NCBI GenBank assembly: GCA_032622095.1
Contig: CP136067.1
Span: 91,254,707 to 91,318,706 of the forward strand
DNA length: 64,000 nt
Direction: 5' to 3'
DNA from: Siphonodentalium dalli
Lineage: Eukaryota > Mollusca > Scaphopoda > Gadilida > Siphonodentaliidae
Below the pieces are notes generated by a model. It was not told the DNA's origin. It ran no database searches and worked only from the letters and a program-made list of their open reading frames with translations. The position numbers and the translations under genes were made by a program. Positions 32,313 to 44,510 of this stretch are shown one piece after another; the first letter of the stretch is position 1, and every line of letters begins with the position of its first letter.

Positions 32313-33900
32313 AAGTGAAATGATGAGGATGGCAATGAAGTAGATTTTGATGGGATGCAGGGGTATTGTTATCAATGGAGTTGTTTTAGTATAATAGAAC
32401 ATTAAGGAAACTGATTGTGCAGCAATACAAGTTTATTCAAGGACAACAAACTAACTAAAGATAAAATACATGTATAGAAACACATGTAATATATAAATAT
32501 ATAAACTCATTAAACTGCATGGGTTAAAACTTACTGACAACAAGAGTTGGGTTAAAATTTTGATTAAAAAACACTTGCAAAGTCCCTCTTCATACATGTA
32601 TATGGTATGTTAGGCAAGTTACATGTACATGTAGTTGCAATGTATACTAGTACCGGTACATGACATACCGGTGGACACAAAAATCATTATTTTAGTTCCA
32701 ATGTCATTTACCAGAATACATGTACATGTTGTACCTTGCAACTACATCTACAGTGAGGTAGTTTTGTCTCATTTAAACTTTCTAAGTGGGTTTCTCCCTT
32801 TGAATGACATAAACTAATGTGAGTATACACATGAGCTGTGGTGTGAAATACACACCAAAAAATTATTTCTTAGTCTGAGGACATGTTTCCTGTCATTATC
32901 TTACTGCTTACAAATATAGATTTGTAATAATGTGCTGTAATGCTCCAGAAATAGTCATATTTTGTCCTGGTTCATAAGAACATATTATTTCTTAGTGTTA
33001 GAAGGACATGTTGTCTGATATTATTTGACTCATAAACCCCCAAATGTACATGTAAACAGAACATTCGGGAAAGAGACACACCATCTTTATCCTGTTTTAT
33101 ATCAGTACTAAGTAGCAATATTGATCAGATAGCAAAATATGCTATAAATAGATTTCAGATGGTAGAGATTAAACAATCACATTAATTGCACCAACTCGAA
33201 ACAGTTAACATACCCTGTAGAATACAGACTATGATCAAGGAGGGTGTCACACACACCCCCACCCCGCTTTGGTATGTGATATTCAAGCCATTTTCAGGTG
33301 GTATGCTATATACATGTACATACCCAATGTTATCTGGTACTAGGATTTCACACGGCAATATAACCGGCATTCACTATTCAGCAAAAAGGCTAGTATGCAG
33401 ATATAATAGCAGAAAATTATACAAATTTTGAGTATTTTCCAGCTTAAACAGACCCAAGTGATATATTTTTATCTAATTCAGTCTAATGGCTCTTGATATG
33501 TTGATGTTTTGGATACTATTTCAGCAAATGTGAGAAAAGGTGGCTTCTTTGGGGCATCAGCTTGTCTGAAAAATATATCAAGGTCCCCTAAATCCGATAC
33601 TACATTTCAGAACAATCCAACCAGTGTCCCATGAAATGGTGGATAATAAACTATCATACCAAATTTGATTCAGATTTGATCACACAAACTAAAATTATGA
33701 TGCGGAAACCAGAAATTAACACGATTCTAAGTCGAAAAAGGGCCATAACTCTCGCAAAAATGAGCGGAGCACACCCATATTCGAACTTGACCTGTATGTT
33801 GGTCTGATAAACTTACATACCACATTTGGTTCAGATATGATCACACAAACTGAAGTTATCATCCGGAAACCTACAATTTTCAAAGTTTAAATGTCTATTA

Positions 33901-34289
33901 GGCGACACCAATTTTTAAGTCTGGTTTACGAACATGTGGGCTGATGTGGGGAGAAAAAAAGTAGATGCAGGAGGGGAAAAAAATAAAAATAAAAAAAATT
34001 GTCCCCCCCAATTTATATCAAGTAAATCTTGAAATTTTACATAAATTTTACAAAAATTGTGAAAAAAAACTTTTCGAATGAAATTCTGAACCAAACAAGA
34101 CATTTCTTGTCATGAAATACATGAAAATATGGTTCTGCAAATGATCATAAGCAGAACCGGATGCGACAGCACATGAAAATCAGTACGCGTGTAAAATAAT
34201 TTGGGACAAAAAAGTAAAAACAAATTTCATGAAATGGAAAAAAAGTTGTAGGAGGTGTTCGTAAACCGGACTTAAAAATTGGTGTCGCC
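33901..34289. mobile_element. PIF/Harbinger-like MITE, copy 1a
   Basis: Inverted ends of about 30 bp starting GGCGACACCAATTTTTAAGT, flanked by TTA on both sides (33898-33900, 34290-34292), a TWA-type 3-bp duplication as in PIF/Harbinger. 389 bp, non-coding. The second copy is 46098-46475. Confidence 0.8.
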
Positions 34290-34323
34290 TTATGTGTATA
34301 TAACTCATATAGCTAACTATTAA

Positions 34324-35259
34324 AGGTGCTCAATCAGATTCGATGGTCCCCATATAATTAGATTCCAACAACAACATTTTTTTTAGAAATGCTGCTTCAG
34401 TAATATCAGAATCGATTAATTGCCCAAAAATAATGCTAACCACTGTCAACTACATGTATAGTATAAAATCGTCTGATACGTTATATTTATCAACATGCTG
34501 TTCGACGAAGTTTGACCTTATTATCAACACAAAGCCTCTTTATTTTAGAGTTATCCATCTTCATCCGCAATTTGGTCTGAGACCGTCGGCTCGTCAAATT
34601 TTTCTGGGCCACTATTAAGTATCGATGGTGATAAATATTAAAATTTCAAAAATTGATATCTAATAACTCTGAGCTTTGATACATGTAGGTGGGTCCCTCG
34701 ACTTGATTAAAATATTTTTACCCCCCCCCCCCCGATTCCATATACATGTATATGTAAATAGCAAATGAGGGGCACTTAATCGGATTATGCATCTTTAAAC
34801 TGTATTTGAATTTAAAGATGCATAATCTGATTAAGGGCCCCCTGAATTAATGCTCGCACATTACTCTTTATTTGGACTTGGGGGGTTAAAGATATTTGGT
34901 ACGAGTCGAGGAACCCACCACCTATCAAAGCTCAGAGTTATTAGATATCAATTTTTGAAATATACTATTTTTCACGATCAAGAATTAATAGTGGCCCACG
35001 GTCTCGGACCAAATTTCAGATGAAGATGGATAACTCTAAAATCAAGAGGCTTTCTGTTGATAATAAGGCCAAATTTTGTAGAACAACATGTTGATAAATA
35101 ACATATGTCAGGCAATTGTATACTTTAGTTGACAGTGGTTAGCATTATTTTAGGGCAATTAATCAATTCTGATAACGTAACTGAAGCAGCCTTTCTAAAT
35201 ACAAATGTATGATGTTGGAATCTGATTATATGGGTATCATCGAACCGGATTGAGTACCT
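34324..35259. mobile_element. TTAA-flanked foldback element, copy 1
   Basis: Nearly the whole 936 bp is an inverted repeat. The ends AGGTGCTCAATCAGATTCGA and TCGAACCGGATTGAGTACCT are flanked by TTAA (34320-34323, 35260-35263). The centre is AAAGATGCATAATC-type palindrome (34760-34850). TTAA target suggests piggyBac-type mobilisation. The second copy is 46510-47440; a solo end of similar sequence (TTAAAGGTGCACGATCCGAT) lies at 57637. Confidence 0.8.
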
Positions 35260-35866
35260 TTAAAATGAACTGTATCCAGTATAAACATGTTAAACCTGAT
35301 AATTAATTAGAGCATGCAGTCCCTGTTGACATGCGGTATCCGCTGGTAATCTTACCACAGTAATATGTGTTAACTGTGATAACCAAGTTAATTGTTTTTA
35401 CCACAAAAATTCTGAATTCTATCTAGACATTTTGAAACAATAAAAAAAAATTCTGGTGTGATTACAATGTCAACTTTAAAACAAAATTCATATAAACATA
35501 GAAAAATACAGCCTAACTGCAAATGTGAGGTGGACCACATTCTGCGGCGGTATAACTGACTGCGGTTGATCGCATGAACACGCCTGAATACTGCAGTAAT
35601 ACCCGAGTAATATAAGGCGAGTTGATTAATTAAAGCATAGCTGTAATTTTACATGTATGTTCTATAGACTGTGTTGGGAAAGAGAATATAGCTGTGCGAC
35701 CATGTTAATCCTGATGAGCTAAGTTAGAAATTTTTCAATCGAAACCTCATAAAAAAAAATATAAATTCAGTTCTCAATTTTCGAACACTTCTAGGAAATT
35801 GTTCAAAAATATTGTTAAAAGATGCCCATTCGATTTGACACTGTAAATATACCCTGTTCAAGTGTT

Positions 35867-35974
35867 CCTGCTAATGTGCTATGATGCGGTTGGGTCCTGC
35901 TTAATTGCTATGAATTGCACTACCCGCATCATAGCAATTCAGCAGGACCACCAGCATCATAGCATATTAGCAGG
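35867..35974. repeat. Nested four-arm hairpin, copy 1
   Basis: Outer arms CCTGCTAATGTGCTATGATGC (35867) and GCATCATAGCATATTAGCAGG (ending 35974) enclose an inner pair with the same word (TCCTGCTTAATTGCTATGA and GCATCATAGCAATTCAGCAGGA). Copy 2 is at 48048-48155. Confidence 0.8.
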
Positions 35975-36400
35975 ACCACTTGGCCAGTGGTAAAATAGTT
36001 TGTTTTCCATACGGATATGTGTTTTCAAATAATCATGTAATGATATCTAACATACATGTATATGATCCCATTTATAGGTTTTATTCATCACGGCCAGATA
36101 AACTTTGTATACAGACAGTTTTACCAAACTTAGAATTTTTATTAGGTGCTTTCATTGTAGCTGTAATTACTAGTATTAAAAGAGTGCTCAATAAAGTTTG
36201 TTTTATCATTTATGCTCATTTGGAATTTGGATGCTATTTAATTCTGTTTATCTATATAATTGGCTGCACTGCTAAATTTTGACTCATTTCAGTCATTTGA
36301 TGTCAGTACATGTAGTTGTCCATCGAAATGGCGAACACAACCAAAGACAAATTACAAGAGGAAAGACAACAAATACATTTGATGTGCACTAAAACAGATA

Positions 36401-36565
36401 CAGTAGTGCCCTAAGAAATCGACCCCTTAACCACAGCAGAATTATGTGTAACTTTCAGGATTTAGTCGGATATATGGCTTGTTGCCATTCATCGGAAAGC
36501 TCTCCCCGAGTTTAATACCCGTAATTCTGCTGTGGTTAAGGAGTCGATTAATTAGAGCATTACTG
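36401..36565. mobile_element. CAGT/TA foldback MITE, copy 1a
   Basis: CAGTAGTGCCCTAAGAAATC to AGAGCATTACTG with TA on each side (36399-36400, 36566-36567). Arms share CCTTAACCACAGCAGAATTA. A Tc1/mariner-type target is inferred. Copy in the second unit: 48582-48746. Confidence 0.8.
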
Positions 36566-36599
36566 TAGTTACAAATGTATGTCTAGCCTCCTGTTGTGT

Positions 36600-38064
36600 C
36601 ACTAATACGATCTTTAATTCACATACGGTACACATGTACATGTACATGTACTATATACCCGTTCAAGCGTTTACAAGTGTCAGTCATCGAGAAACTGACC
36701 AAAAGTTTTGGTAGTATATAAATAGGCTAGCACTGCACTTGGGCTACATGTACATGTACTGTAAGTGATTATAATGTACTATTTTTATATTCTGCTGTGA
36801 AAGTGTTGCTGAATGAAATTTAAGTTTACCCCAATATTCTAAGTCCGCTCGACTAAGATGGGTTTTTTCTCGAAAACTGATATTTGAATATACATGACTT
36901 TTTGTACGTCTTCCACTGGTTGGTATTCCCTCTAAAATGACTAATTTTAACTGATTAGATTAGCCCTGGTATGGAAAACTCTAACTGTTATAGCCCGATG
37001 AGCGGTTTACTGCCAACAGCGGTGATGATATGATGACCAGCGTTGTGCATGGCATATGTTGATCCAGGTAAGAATGCTACCATACATTCCAAACATTCAT
37101 TAAATATCTTATTAATAGTAACCCAAACTACACAAGAGACTAGTATAACTAAGATTGGGCTCGATTAATGATGTGACACTTTCAGTACTTCATTTACTAG
37201 TAGCCTGGTACTGGTGGGCCTGGCTACAGATACTTGTTTGGCGTGTTTGAGGCCTGTGGCACAAGGGCAGCAGAATCAATTAAAATTTCTCTTATTGTAG
37301 TGTAGTACATGTACATGAATAGTACCGGTAGTACAGCACACAAAGAGGTATATAGTACCGGCACATGTACATGTATTCTCTCTGTTTTCACACATGTTTT
37401 TTTTCAATTTAACAACATGAGTCTTTTATGACACATACATGTACTAAAGTGAAAGTAGGCCTACGTGTATATAATGTGCACCCAGTATACCGGTACATGT
37501 ACTGATATATTACATTGCAATACAGTCCGAGTACAATGATATAGCAAAATTATGCATAGTAGAATAACAACCTTTTGTACACACAGTCCTGACAATGATA
37601 TACCGGGATATCATGGTGATAGTTCATACATTTGGAATTACCGAATACCTGAGTTTGTGGATAGACCGCTTCATGCGATGTTTATGTGAATTTTTATTTT
37701 TAAGTCGGCATTGCATACGGTAGTCCTATAAACCACACCAGAGAATAGCAATTGTCGGTCAGTGACCAACTTCTTATGTTTATGCAATCGATACAATCCG
37801 GTTCTGCTTTTGATGTCCAGTTCGATATTTGTGGTGTGTTCTTGTGCAAAAATATAATTCTAACTAATGCGCCAAAAATCAGGTTTATAAATTTATCCAT
37901 TCTTGAGCAAGAGCAACTCGTAAAACTTGTATGGTATAACATTCCAAACTGAGTATTTCTGCTATCAAACCATATGATAATAATGTTGAACCGGACATTC
38001 GAAATCTGAACCGCATTTATGGATTGCAGCACGTGATGTTGAATAAACAGTTATAGAGGATATA
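36600..38064. other. Unannotated sequence in duplication copy 1
   Basis: TACATGTA-rich sequence with no recognised gene. Overlapping 110- and 66-codon ORFs around 37700-38032 recur unchanged in the second copy only because the copies are nearly identical, which is not evidence of selection. Confidence 0.45.
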
Positions 38065-38281
38065 CAGTAATGCTCTAATTAATCGACTCCTTAACTACAG
38101 CAGAATTATGGGTAACTTTTCAGGATTTAGTCGGAAATATGGGTTGATGCCATTCATCGGAAAGCTCTCGGTGAGAGCTTTCCGATGAATGGCAACAAGC
38201 CATATTTCGGACTAAATCCTGAAAAGTTACCCATAATTCTGCTGTAGTTAAGGAGTCGATTAATTAGCTCTAGAATTACTG
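38065..38281. mobile_element. CAGT/TA foldback MITE, copy 1b, near-perfect palindrome
   Basis: 217 bp from CAGTAATGCTCTAATTAATC to CTAGAATTACTG, flanked by TA (38063-38064, 38282-38283). The arms are almost identical up to the centre AAAGCTCTCGGTGAGAGCTTT. Same family as 36401-36565. Copy in the second unit: 50247-50463. Confidence 0.9.
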
Positions 38282-40020
38282 TAACATGGTTTATAATATA
38301 CAAATGTATACTGTATGGGAAACATCAGAGGTTTACAAAGTAATAAAAACAGTTGATTTGTTCTTTATTCTTGTGGTTATATACACGTACATACATGTAT
38401 TCTAAAAATAAATGTCCTTCACAACGTGGATCAATGAAATGTGGTTGTTGCATTTAAAATGCATTGAGGGTGCATTGTGTCACGCCACTTTGTAAATGCC
38501 TTAATGACAGCATTTAAATTAAATGCACTGCATTGGGAATAATCGCAGTCGCATTGAAATTACCGATCATTGCGCCGAAAAAGTATACTAGTATGAACAC
38601 CCAAATAACGATATGATAGTGTATTTTGCAATTTTGGTTATATTTTTGTTTAATTTAAATTCACATCTGAATAATTCTGTGTTATTTTCCCACTCCTGGT
38701 GTACATGTATATGTTCGGAATCGGACATTCATGATGTAGTTTTCCATTCAAAATGGAATAAACATAAATAAACACTGTTGACATTAATTGTTTTATAATC
38801 AGAATCTGAGAATCATGATTCTCATTTTGATTCTAGTAAAAAGTCTTGATTCCCTGTAGAAAGTGAAACACTAACATTTTGATTATTGCCAAAAATCTGA
38901 TGGACTTTAAGGCCTGCATCAAGACATTTGTTTGTGAATAAATCAAGGTAAATGTGTTAAAATATGAACGCATTTACAAATGCGTTGCTCCAAAATCGCA
39001 AAGTAGATTCGAACATGTGGTCGCTTTTCTAAGAAATTTGTGAGTGGTCTGTACATGTACATACATGTAAGTTACTTGACCAATTACACAAGGAGTCGAT
39101 GGACACAATCAATGAGGACGTTTGTACTAAAAAATATTTTTTTACGCAAGGAACGAACACAAGGCCACTTTCTTAATTTATATTATGAGCCAACAAGACA
39201 GATCGTAAATCGCTGTTATATGACAATACATGTATATGTGGCCATCATAATGGTCGACAGGCATGACGCCAACAAAAACCAATCTGTCAGGCCAATATAA
39301 AGAAGTCGCGACTTATTGCTGGTGGAACCTATTAAAGGCATCGTTCCATTTCGTTAATAACAACTTACATGTAACATTCACCTCCACCTCTTTACTCTTG
39401 GGCTCCAAATAAATATGTATGCACCAGCTGCATCCACGTTTATTATTTTTCTTGGGAAATCCCCCCCCCCCTGCACAGTGCTTATTTGGGTCTGCACGTT
39501 TATTAATATTTTGAAGCTATGAAAATTTAAATCAGCACGCACAAATTCAAGATTTCTATATGATTCAGATGTAAAAATGATCAACACGTCTACATTAGTT
39601 ACTAGCTAAACAAGACATTTTGTCATATGTTTATACTTTACTGTGAAATTGCGTTTCTTCCGTTCTCCATGAACGGATTCTCAAAATGTTTGGTTTTCCA
39701 AAAAACAAGGATTCGAACTGTCTGAACTGAACTCCATGCGTTTGTTTAAATAGATGAATAAATAATGGGAAAGACATACAATCCTAGTTCATAATGAATT
39801 TAAGTATATAAATATAAATAATAAACGGCGGATTCAACGTGGTCATGGGTTTTGACCGCGTTAAAAAAATCACCAAACTCTGCATGAACCCCGAAGTTTG
39901 CTGTACTTTTATTAACTTTCAATGGAATCCCCCCCCCGCACTATTATTTGGGCCTGCACTTTTATTTGGAGCCTGAGAGTAAGTTGCATTGACATTTATT
40001 TTCACGAATTACCATGCTAA

Positions 40021-40677
40021 AGGCCAAAGAAAAAAGATTGTATGTTTCCGGTAAAAAAATTTAGGGTAGGTAGGTAGGGAATTTTTTTTATTTTATTTTA
40101 TTTTGATATTTTTTATCCAGCTGCAGAAATATTGAACTACCTCGACCAAAGTGACATAAAATGCCAACCCGTGCCATGGGGAAAGTATTACTTGATCAAC
40201 ACAGTGGAAATATACATTAAGATTGATAAAAAATCAAACTTACTTCATGCTTACGTATGTTTTTTATTATATCTAATACCACATTTTCATAAATTTGGCT
40301 ATAAACTTGGTACAAAATTGATGTCACTAACTTTTTATAAGAATTTTACCAATAATACCGCCATTATACCGTACATGTATTGTGACGATTACATCCCATT
40401 GTCTGGGGGTAGCCAGTACACCCACCGAGCATGCCTGGTTTTTGGAAACAGTAGCTACTAGTACATGTATATATACAGATACACACCCACCATGTCTGTT
40501 GATAGTGTTCCATAAGTCCCAAACAAGACATAAAGCAGGCAGGAGATCCACTCTCAGGAAATTAAAATTGCGAAAATTTTGACTTTTTCTCAAAATATCA
40601 ATAAAAAGTTTAGGGTCGGCGGGTTATTTTCAGGGTCGGTCGATGTACGGAAACATAGTATCTTTTTTCTTTGGCCT
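40021..40677. mobile_element. GGCCAAAGAAAAAAGAT inverted-repeat element, copy 1
   Basis: AGGCCAAAGAAAAAAGATTG and the complement of ATCTTTTTTCTTTGGCCT form inverted ends of about 32 bp, with TTTAGGGTAGGTAGG and TTTAGGGTCGGCGG just inside. A TAA lies next to each end, but the exact duplication is ambiguous. The 109- and 88-codon ORFs inside have no domain. Copy 2: 52203-52859. Confidence 0.7.
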
Positions 40678-40862
40678 AAGGAACATTGCAACTGGTTTGA
40701 AGTAACATGACCGCGTTGCGTCAACACTGGAACTGCATTGATGGTAATTTTCAACATGGTCTCACTGAGGTTCTATCAAATATAAATACTAGTATGGTTG
40801 AGGCCAACTTGAGGGAGACAATTATTTTGAGAATATGTGATCCTGTGTTAACATGAGCCTAA

Positions 40863-41240
40863 GGCGACACCAATTTTTAAGTCTGGTTTACGAACACCTC
40901 CTACAACTTTGTTTCCATTTCATGAAAAAAAAATTAACTTTTTTTGTCCCAAAATATTTTACACGCGTACTGATTTTCATGTGCTGTCGCATCCGGTTCT
41001 GCTTATGATCATTTACAGATCCATATTTTCATGTATTTCATGACAAGATATGTCTTGTTTGGTTTGAACAGAATTTCATTCAAAAACATTTTTTCACAAT
41101 TTTTGTAAAATTTATGTAAAATTCCACGATTTACTTGATATAAATTGGGGGGACAACCTTTTTTATTTTTATTTTTTTCCCTCCTGCATCTACTTTTTTT
41201 CTCCCCACATCGTAAACCAGACTTAAAAATTGGTGTCGCT
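40863..41240. mobile_element. PIF/Harbinger-like MITE, copy 1b (inverted)
   Basis: Same family as 33901-34289 in the other orientation, flanked by TAA (40860-40862, 41241-41243), again a TWA target. The right terminus ends GGTGTCGCT instead of CGCC. Second-unit copy: 53045-53423. Confidence 0.8.
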
Positions 41241-42005
41241 TAAATATCATCTGATGGAGTCAAAATCATTGAACCGTCACTTATGCATGCACATGTTGTC
41301 TTGATGTTGAGCCTGGCTTTCATCATTTTCATTAGTTTTACTGTTAATATCCACCAAAGGTTGAGGTGTTATGGAACAACTGTATGGCATCGTATACTGT
41401 TATCTTCCGAGTAAATATGGAGTCTCTAATTCTTTTATCAGTCACGCATCTACTCATCAAATAGTATAATCCTTAAATATTTGTAGTCCAGGTGATCTCG
41501 ACTGCACATTACATGTATAAGCATTCATCTGTGCACAGTGTGTTTTAAATTTCTTTTCCGTGTAACAACTGTTGTCCCAAGTTTCAATGCCTTGTCCTCC
41601 TGGTATGTAGGGATTACCAATTTACCATTGCCGTGTTTTAATTTGCAATTTTGATGATGACGCTCACTAAGCTTGTTGATAATTTTCTTTGTCGTGTAAC
41701 AACTGTTGTACCAAGTTTCTACGCCGCGTCCTCCTGGTATTTAGGGATTACCGGTGCCTTTAATAGCGTCAGATGCATCATTGCCAGTTAATGTACATTA
41801 GAGTGGAACTGAATTAACAATGTCACATTGACACAGTACTCAGTTAAGACCAGTAAAACAGCAAAAGTAGTATTATTGTACAGCAGGCTTATCACTATCA
41901 GTACTTACTACATGTACTGACCCCTTACTATCGTGGATCAATCTGAATCTGAATGGTTACGCTGCAGATCCCAATTATGGTAATTTCGCAGCGGGCGAGA
42001 GAGTC

Positions 42006-42515
42006 TCAGATCTTTTCCTTCAGCGCACTCTTGAAGGAATCCACAGGCTGTTGTTGTAGGATTAAGGATTCCTCCAGCTGATTCCAGTCGCATATACATG
42101 TAGTTCGAACAAATGTGGAATTAGCGAACTGAGCTGACACGTATGGTATAGCCTCGTAGCACTGACTGTTGTTCCTTTAAATTAGGTGCCGAGGAATTTG
42201 CCTGGTGACGTAGCCTGTCAGAACTTTGCTCTGCGATCTAAGACGCCTTGTTTCGGGTGTAAAGTATTGATTAGGTGGTATAGCCGGGACCAATCCACCC
42301 ACCACCTTACTCATGAATCCCAGCCGATTTATTTTCCGCCGTTTCTACAATGTTGGTAAATCTAGCTCGTAGAGGATCTTGGTCATATATCCATCTTCTT
42401 TGCTCTTATAGTCTCTTTTAATGAAACGGGCTGCTCTACGCTGGATTCTTTCCAGCTTGTCGATGTGATTTTGTTGGTAAGGGGTCCCAGATGGTGTCTG
42501 CGTAGTCCATGATCT
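42006..42515 (-). pseudogene. LINE reverse transcriptase C-terminal fragment, dead, copy 1
   Basis: The minus strand reads MDYADTIWDP, then after a one-base frame change HIDKLERIQRRAARFIKRDY, KSKEDGYMTKILYELDLPTL, a stop, FMSKVVGGLVPAIPPNQYF, a second stop, NNSQCYEAIPYV, STFVRT..DWNQLEES and SFKSALKEKI followed by a stop at 42008-42006. This is the conserved 3' tail of Jockey/CR1-type LINE reverse transcriptases (compare the family pattern with W-x-P, L-E-x-I-Q-R-R-A-A-R-F and N-x-L). At least one frameshift and two in-frame stops make it a fossil. Copy 2: 54189-54698. Confidence 0.8.
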
Positions 42516-43249
42516 TCAAACTTCTCAATTCTTCTTCTTCTGGACAGGTGCATTATGAGCAGGCCACTGGCACTACATCATGATTGTACCGGTACCACAA
42601 ATTCAATTTTGAGAAAATATTCTGGTTATGGCCAGGTAGCTGAGGTACTGTTCAATACTATTGTTGATCCGTTTCGTTATCGTAGCTTAATTCTTACTGT
42701 TCCGGGAATTGAAATATTTTTTGTCACATGAAATTCACTCTTTTTCGATATTTGCGCACATCCATGGGGATAAATCGGCGAATCTTATATATAAGTCCAC
42801 AGTTTATCCGTTTGTAGCCAATACACCGTTTCTTTCTGTCAATCCGCGTTGATTCGCGACAAAATTAACTCAAAATACCACAAGGAATTATCCGCGCTTC
42901 ATTTTGAAGAACGATAACTAAAAGTTAAGATTGTAATTTGGCTGCAGAAACGAAACGAAACGAATTTTGAAACACAATAATTGTATTCACTAATATTTTC
43001 CTGTTGGTATATGGTCTACTATAGTATATGCAATCATTTATTTGAAATAATAAGTATCACTTAGAGAATAATTCTTACTGATAATTAGAAATCTCTTTAT
43101 TTTGTATCCCTTTAATATTAAATAATGGCCCTGAAAATTGTCTGTTTGTCAGTTTAATGTTCACTAATTATAGCTAGGCTGTTAGATAAAGTATGATATT
43201 GCTTCATTTGTCCGGGGTAGTGTATTGTCATACTGTCATAATAAACTTC

Positions 43250-44041
43250 AAGCAATAAGGTAACTACTCGTCAATGATGCTTGAATACATAAATGATTAA
43301 TAAGGTAACAACTACCCGTCAATGATCGACGTCTTAATATAGAAAGGTTTTATAAGGTAACTAACTACACGGAAATGATACTTATTATAGAAGGTTAATA
43401 ATTTAACTTCTTGTCAGTGATGCTTTAATATAGAAAGGGTTAATAAGGTAACTACCCGTCAATAATGCTTTAGTGTAGAAATGGTTACTAAGGTAACTAC
43501 ATGTCAATGATGCTTTAATAAAGAAAGGGTTAATAAGGTAAAGTTCTACACGTCAATGATGCTTAAATATAGAAAGGGCTAATAGGGTAACTACACGTCA
43601 ATGATGTTTTGATATAGAAAGGGTTAATATGGTAATTACACGCCAATGGTGCTTTAATATAGAAAGGGTTAATATGGTAACTACCGTCCATGATGCTTTA
43701 ATATATAACTGGCTACTATGATAACTACATGTCAATGATGCTTTATTGTAGAAAGGGTTAATAATGTAACTAATCACCAATGATACTCATTATAAAAAGG
43801 GTTAATAAGGTAACTGCCTGTCAATTATTGCTTCAACGTAGAAAGGGTTAAAAAGGTAATTACACGCCAATGGTGCTTTAATATATAAAGGGTTAATATG
43901 GTAACTATCAGTCAATGATGCTTTAATATAGAAAGTGTTATAATATGGTAACTGCACGTCAATGATGCTTTGATACAAAAATGGTTAATAAGGTAATTAC
44001 CCGTCAATGGCGCTTTAATATAGAAATGGTTTATAATGTAA
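43250..44041. repeat. 45-bp minisatellite, copy 1
   Basis: About 18 units of AGAAAGGGTTAATAAGGTAA then CTACCCGTCAATGATGCTTT and AATAT. The unit length is a multiple of three, so the minus strand gives periodic ORFs (for example NPFYIKASLTCSY) that are artefacts. The array is cut by the duplication junction at 44041. Confidence 0.9.
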
Positions 44042-44510
44042 TGTTTCCCACCCAGGTGTACCTTGGTGTTATTCACCCAGGTGTACCCAGGTGTGTCCTA
44101 CCTGGGTGTTTCCCACCCAGGTGTACCTTGGTGTTATTCACCCAGGTGTACCCTGGTGTTTCCTACCTGAGTGTTCCCCACCCAGGTGTACCTTGATGTT
44201 TCCAACCCAGGTATACCTTGGTGTTTTTTTTTACGCCGGTGTACCTTGGTGTTTTCTTACCCAGGTGGATTTCCCATTGAGATGCACCTGGGTTAGAAAA
44301 CCCCAAGGTACACCCAGGTAAGGAAACACCAAGGTACACCTGGGCAGGAAAACACCAAGGTACACCTGGGTAAGAAAACACCAAGGTACACCTGGGTAAG
44401 AAAACACCAAGGTACACCTGGGTAAGAAAACACCAAGGTGCACATGGGTAGGAAACACCAAGGAACACCTGGGTGAATAACACCAAGGTACACCTGGGTG
44501 GGGATACCAA
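44042..44510. repeat. Head-to-head CACCCAGGTGTACC minisatellite, copy 2 (partial)
   Basis: Same array as 31846-32312; the forward half is shorter because the duplication began inside it. The orientation switch is at about 44285. Confidence 0.9.

Larger units (their letters stand above)
31846..44041. repeat. 12.2 kb tandem duplication, copy 1
   Basis: Sequence from TGTTTCCCACCCAGGTGTAC (31846) to ATATAGAAATGGTTTATAATG and the following TAA (44041) is repeated immediately at 44042-56209. All internal features recur at an offset that drifts from 12,196 to 12,169 through small indels. Differences are scattered single bases and homopolymer changes, at well under a few percent in every stretch I compared. 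Except for the items listed separately, this copy shows no coding gene; 32400-33890 and 35270-35860 hold nothing I recognise. Confidence 0.95.

Noticed and set aside
31682-32402. Repeat-rich proteins with VYLGV, HPGVPWC and PRCTLVF periods on both strands
   Set aside because: They occur in several frames on both strands of a head-to-head minisatellite; no frame is preferred and there is no start or domain context.
37700-38032. 110-codon ORF conserved at 49882-50214
   Set aside because: Conservation only reflects the near-identical 12.2 kb duplication; opposite-strand ORFs are equally preserved.
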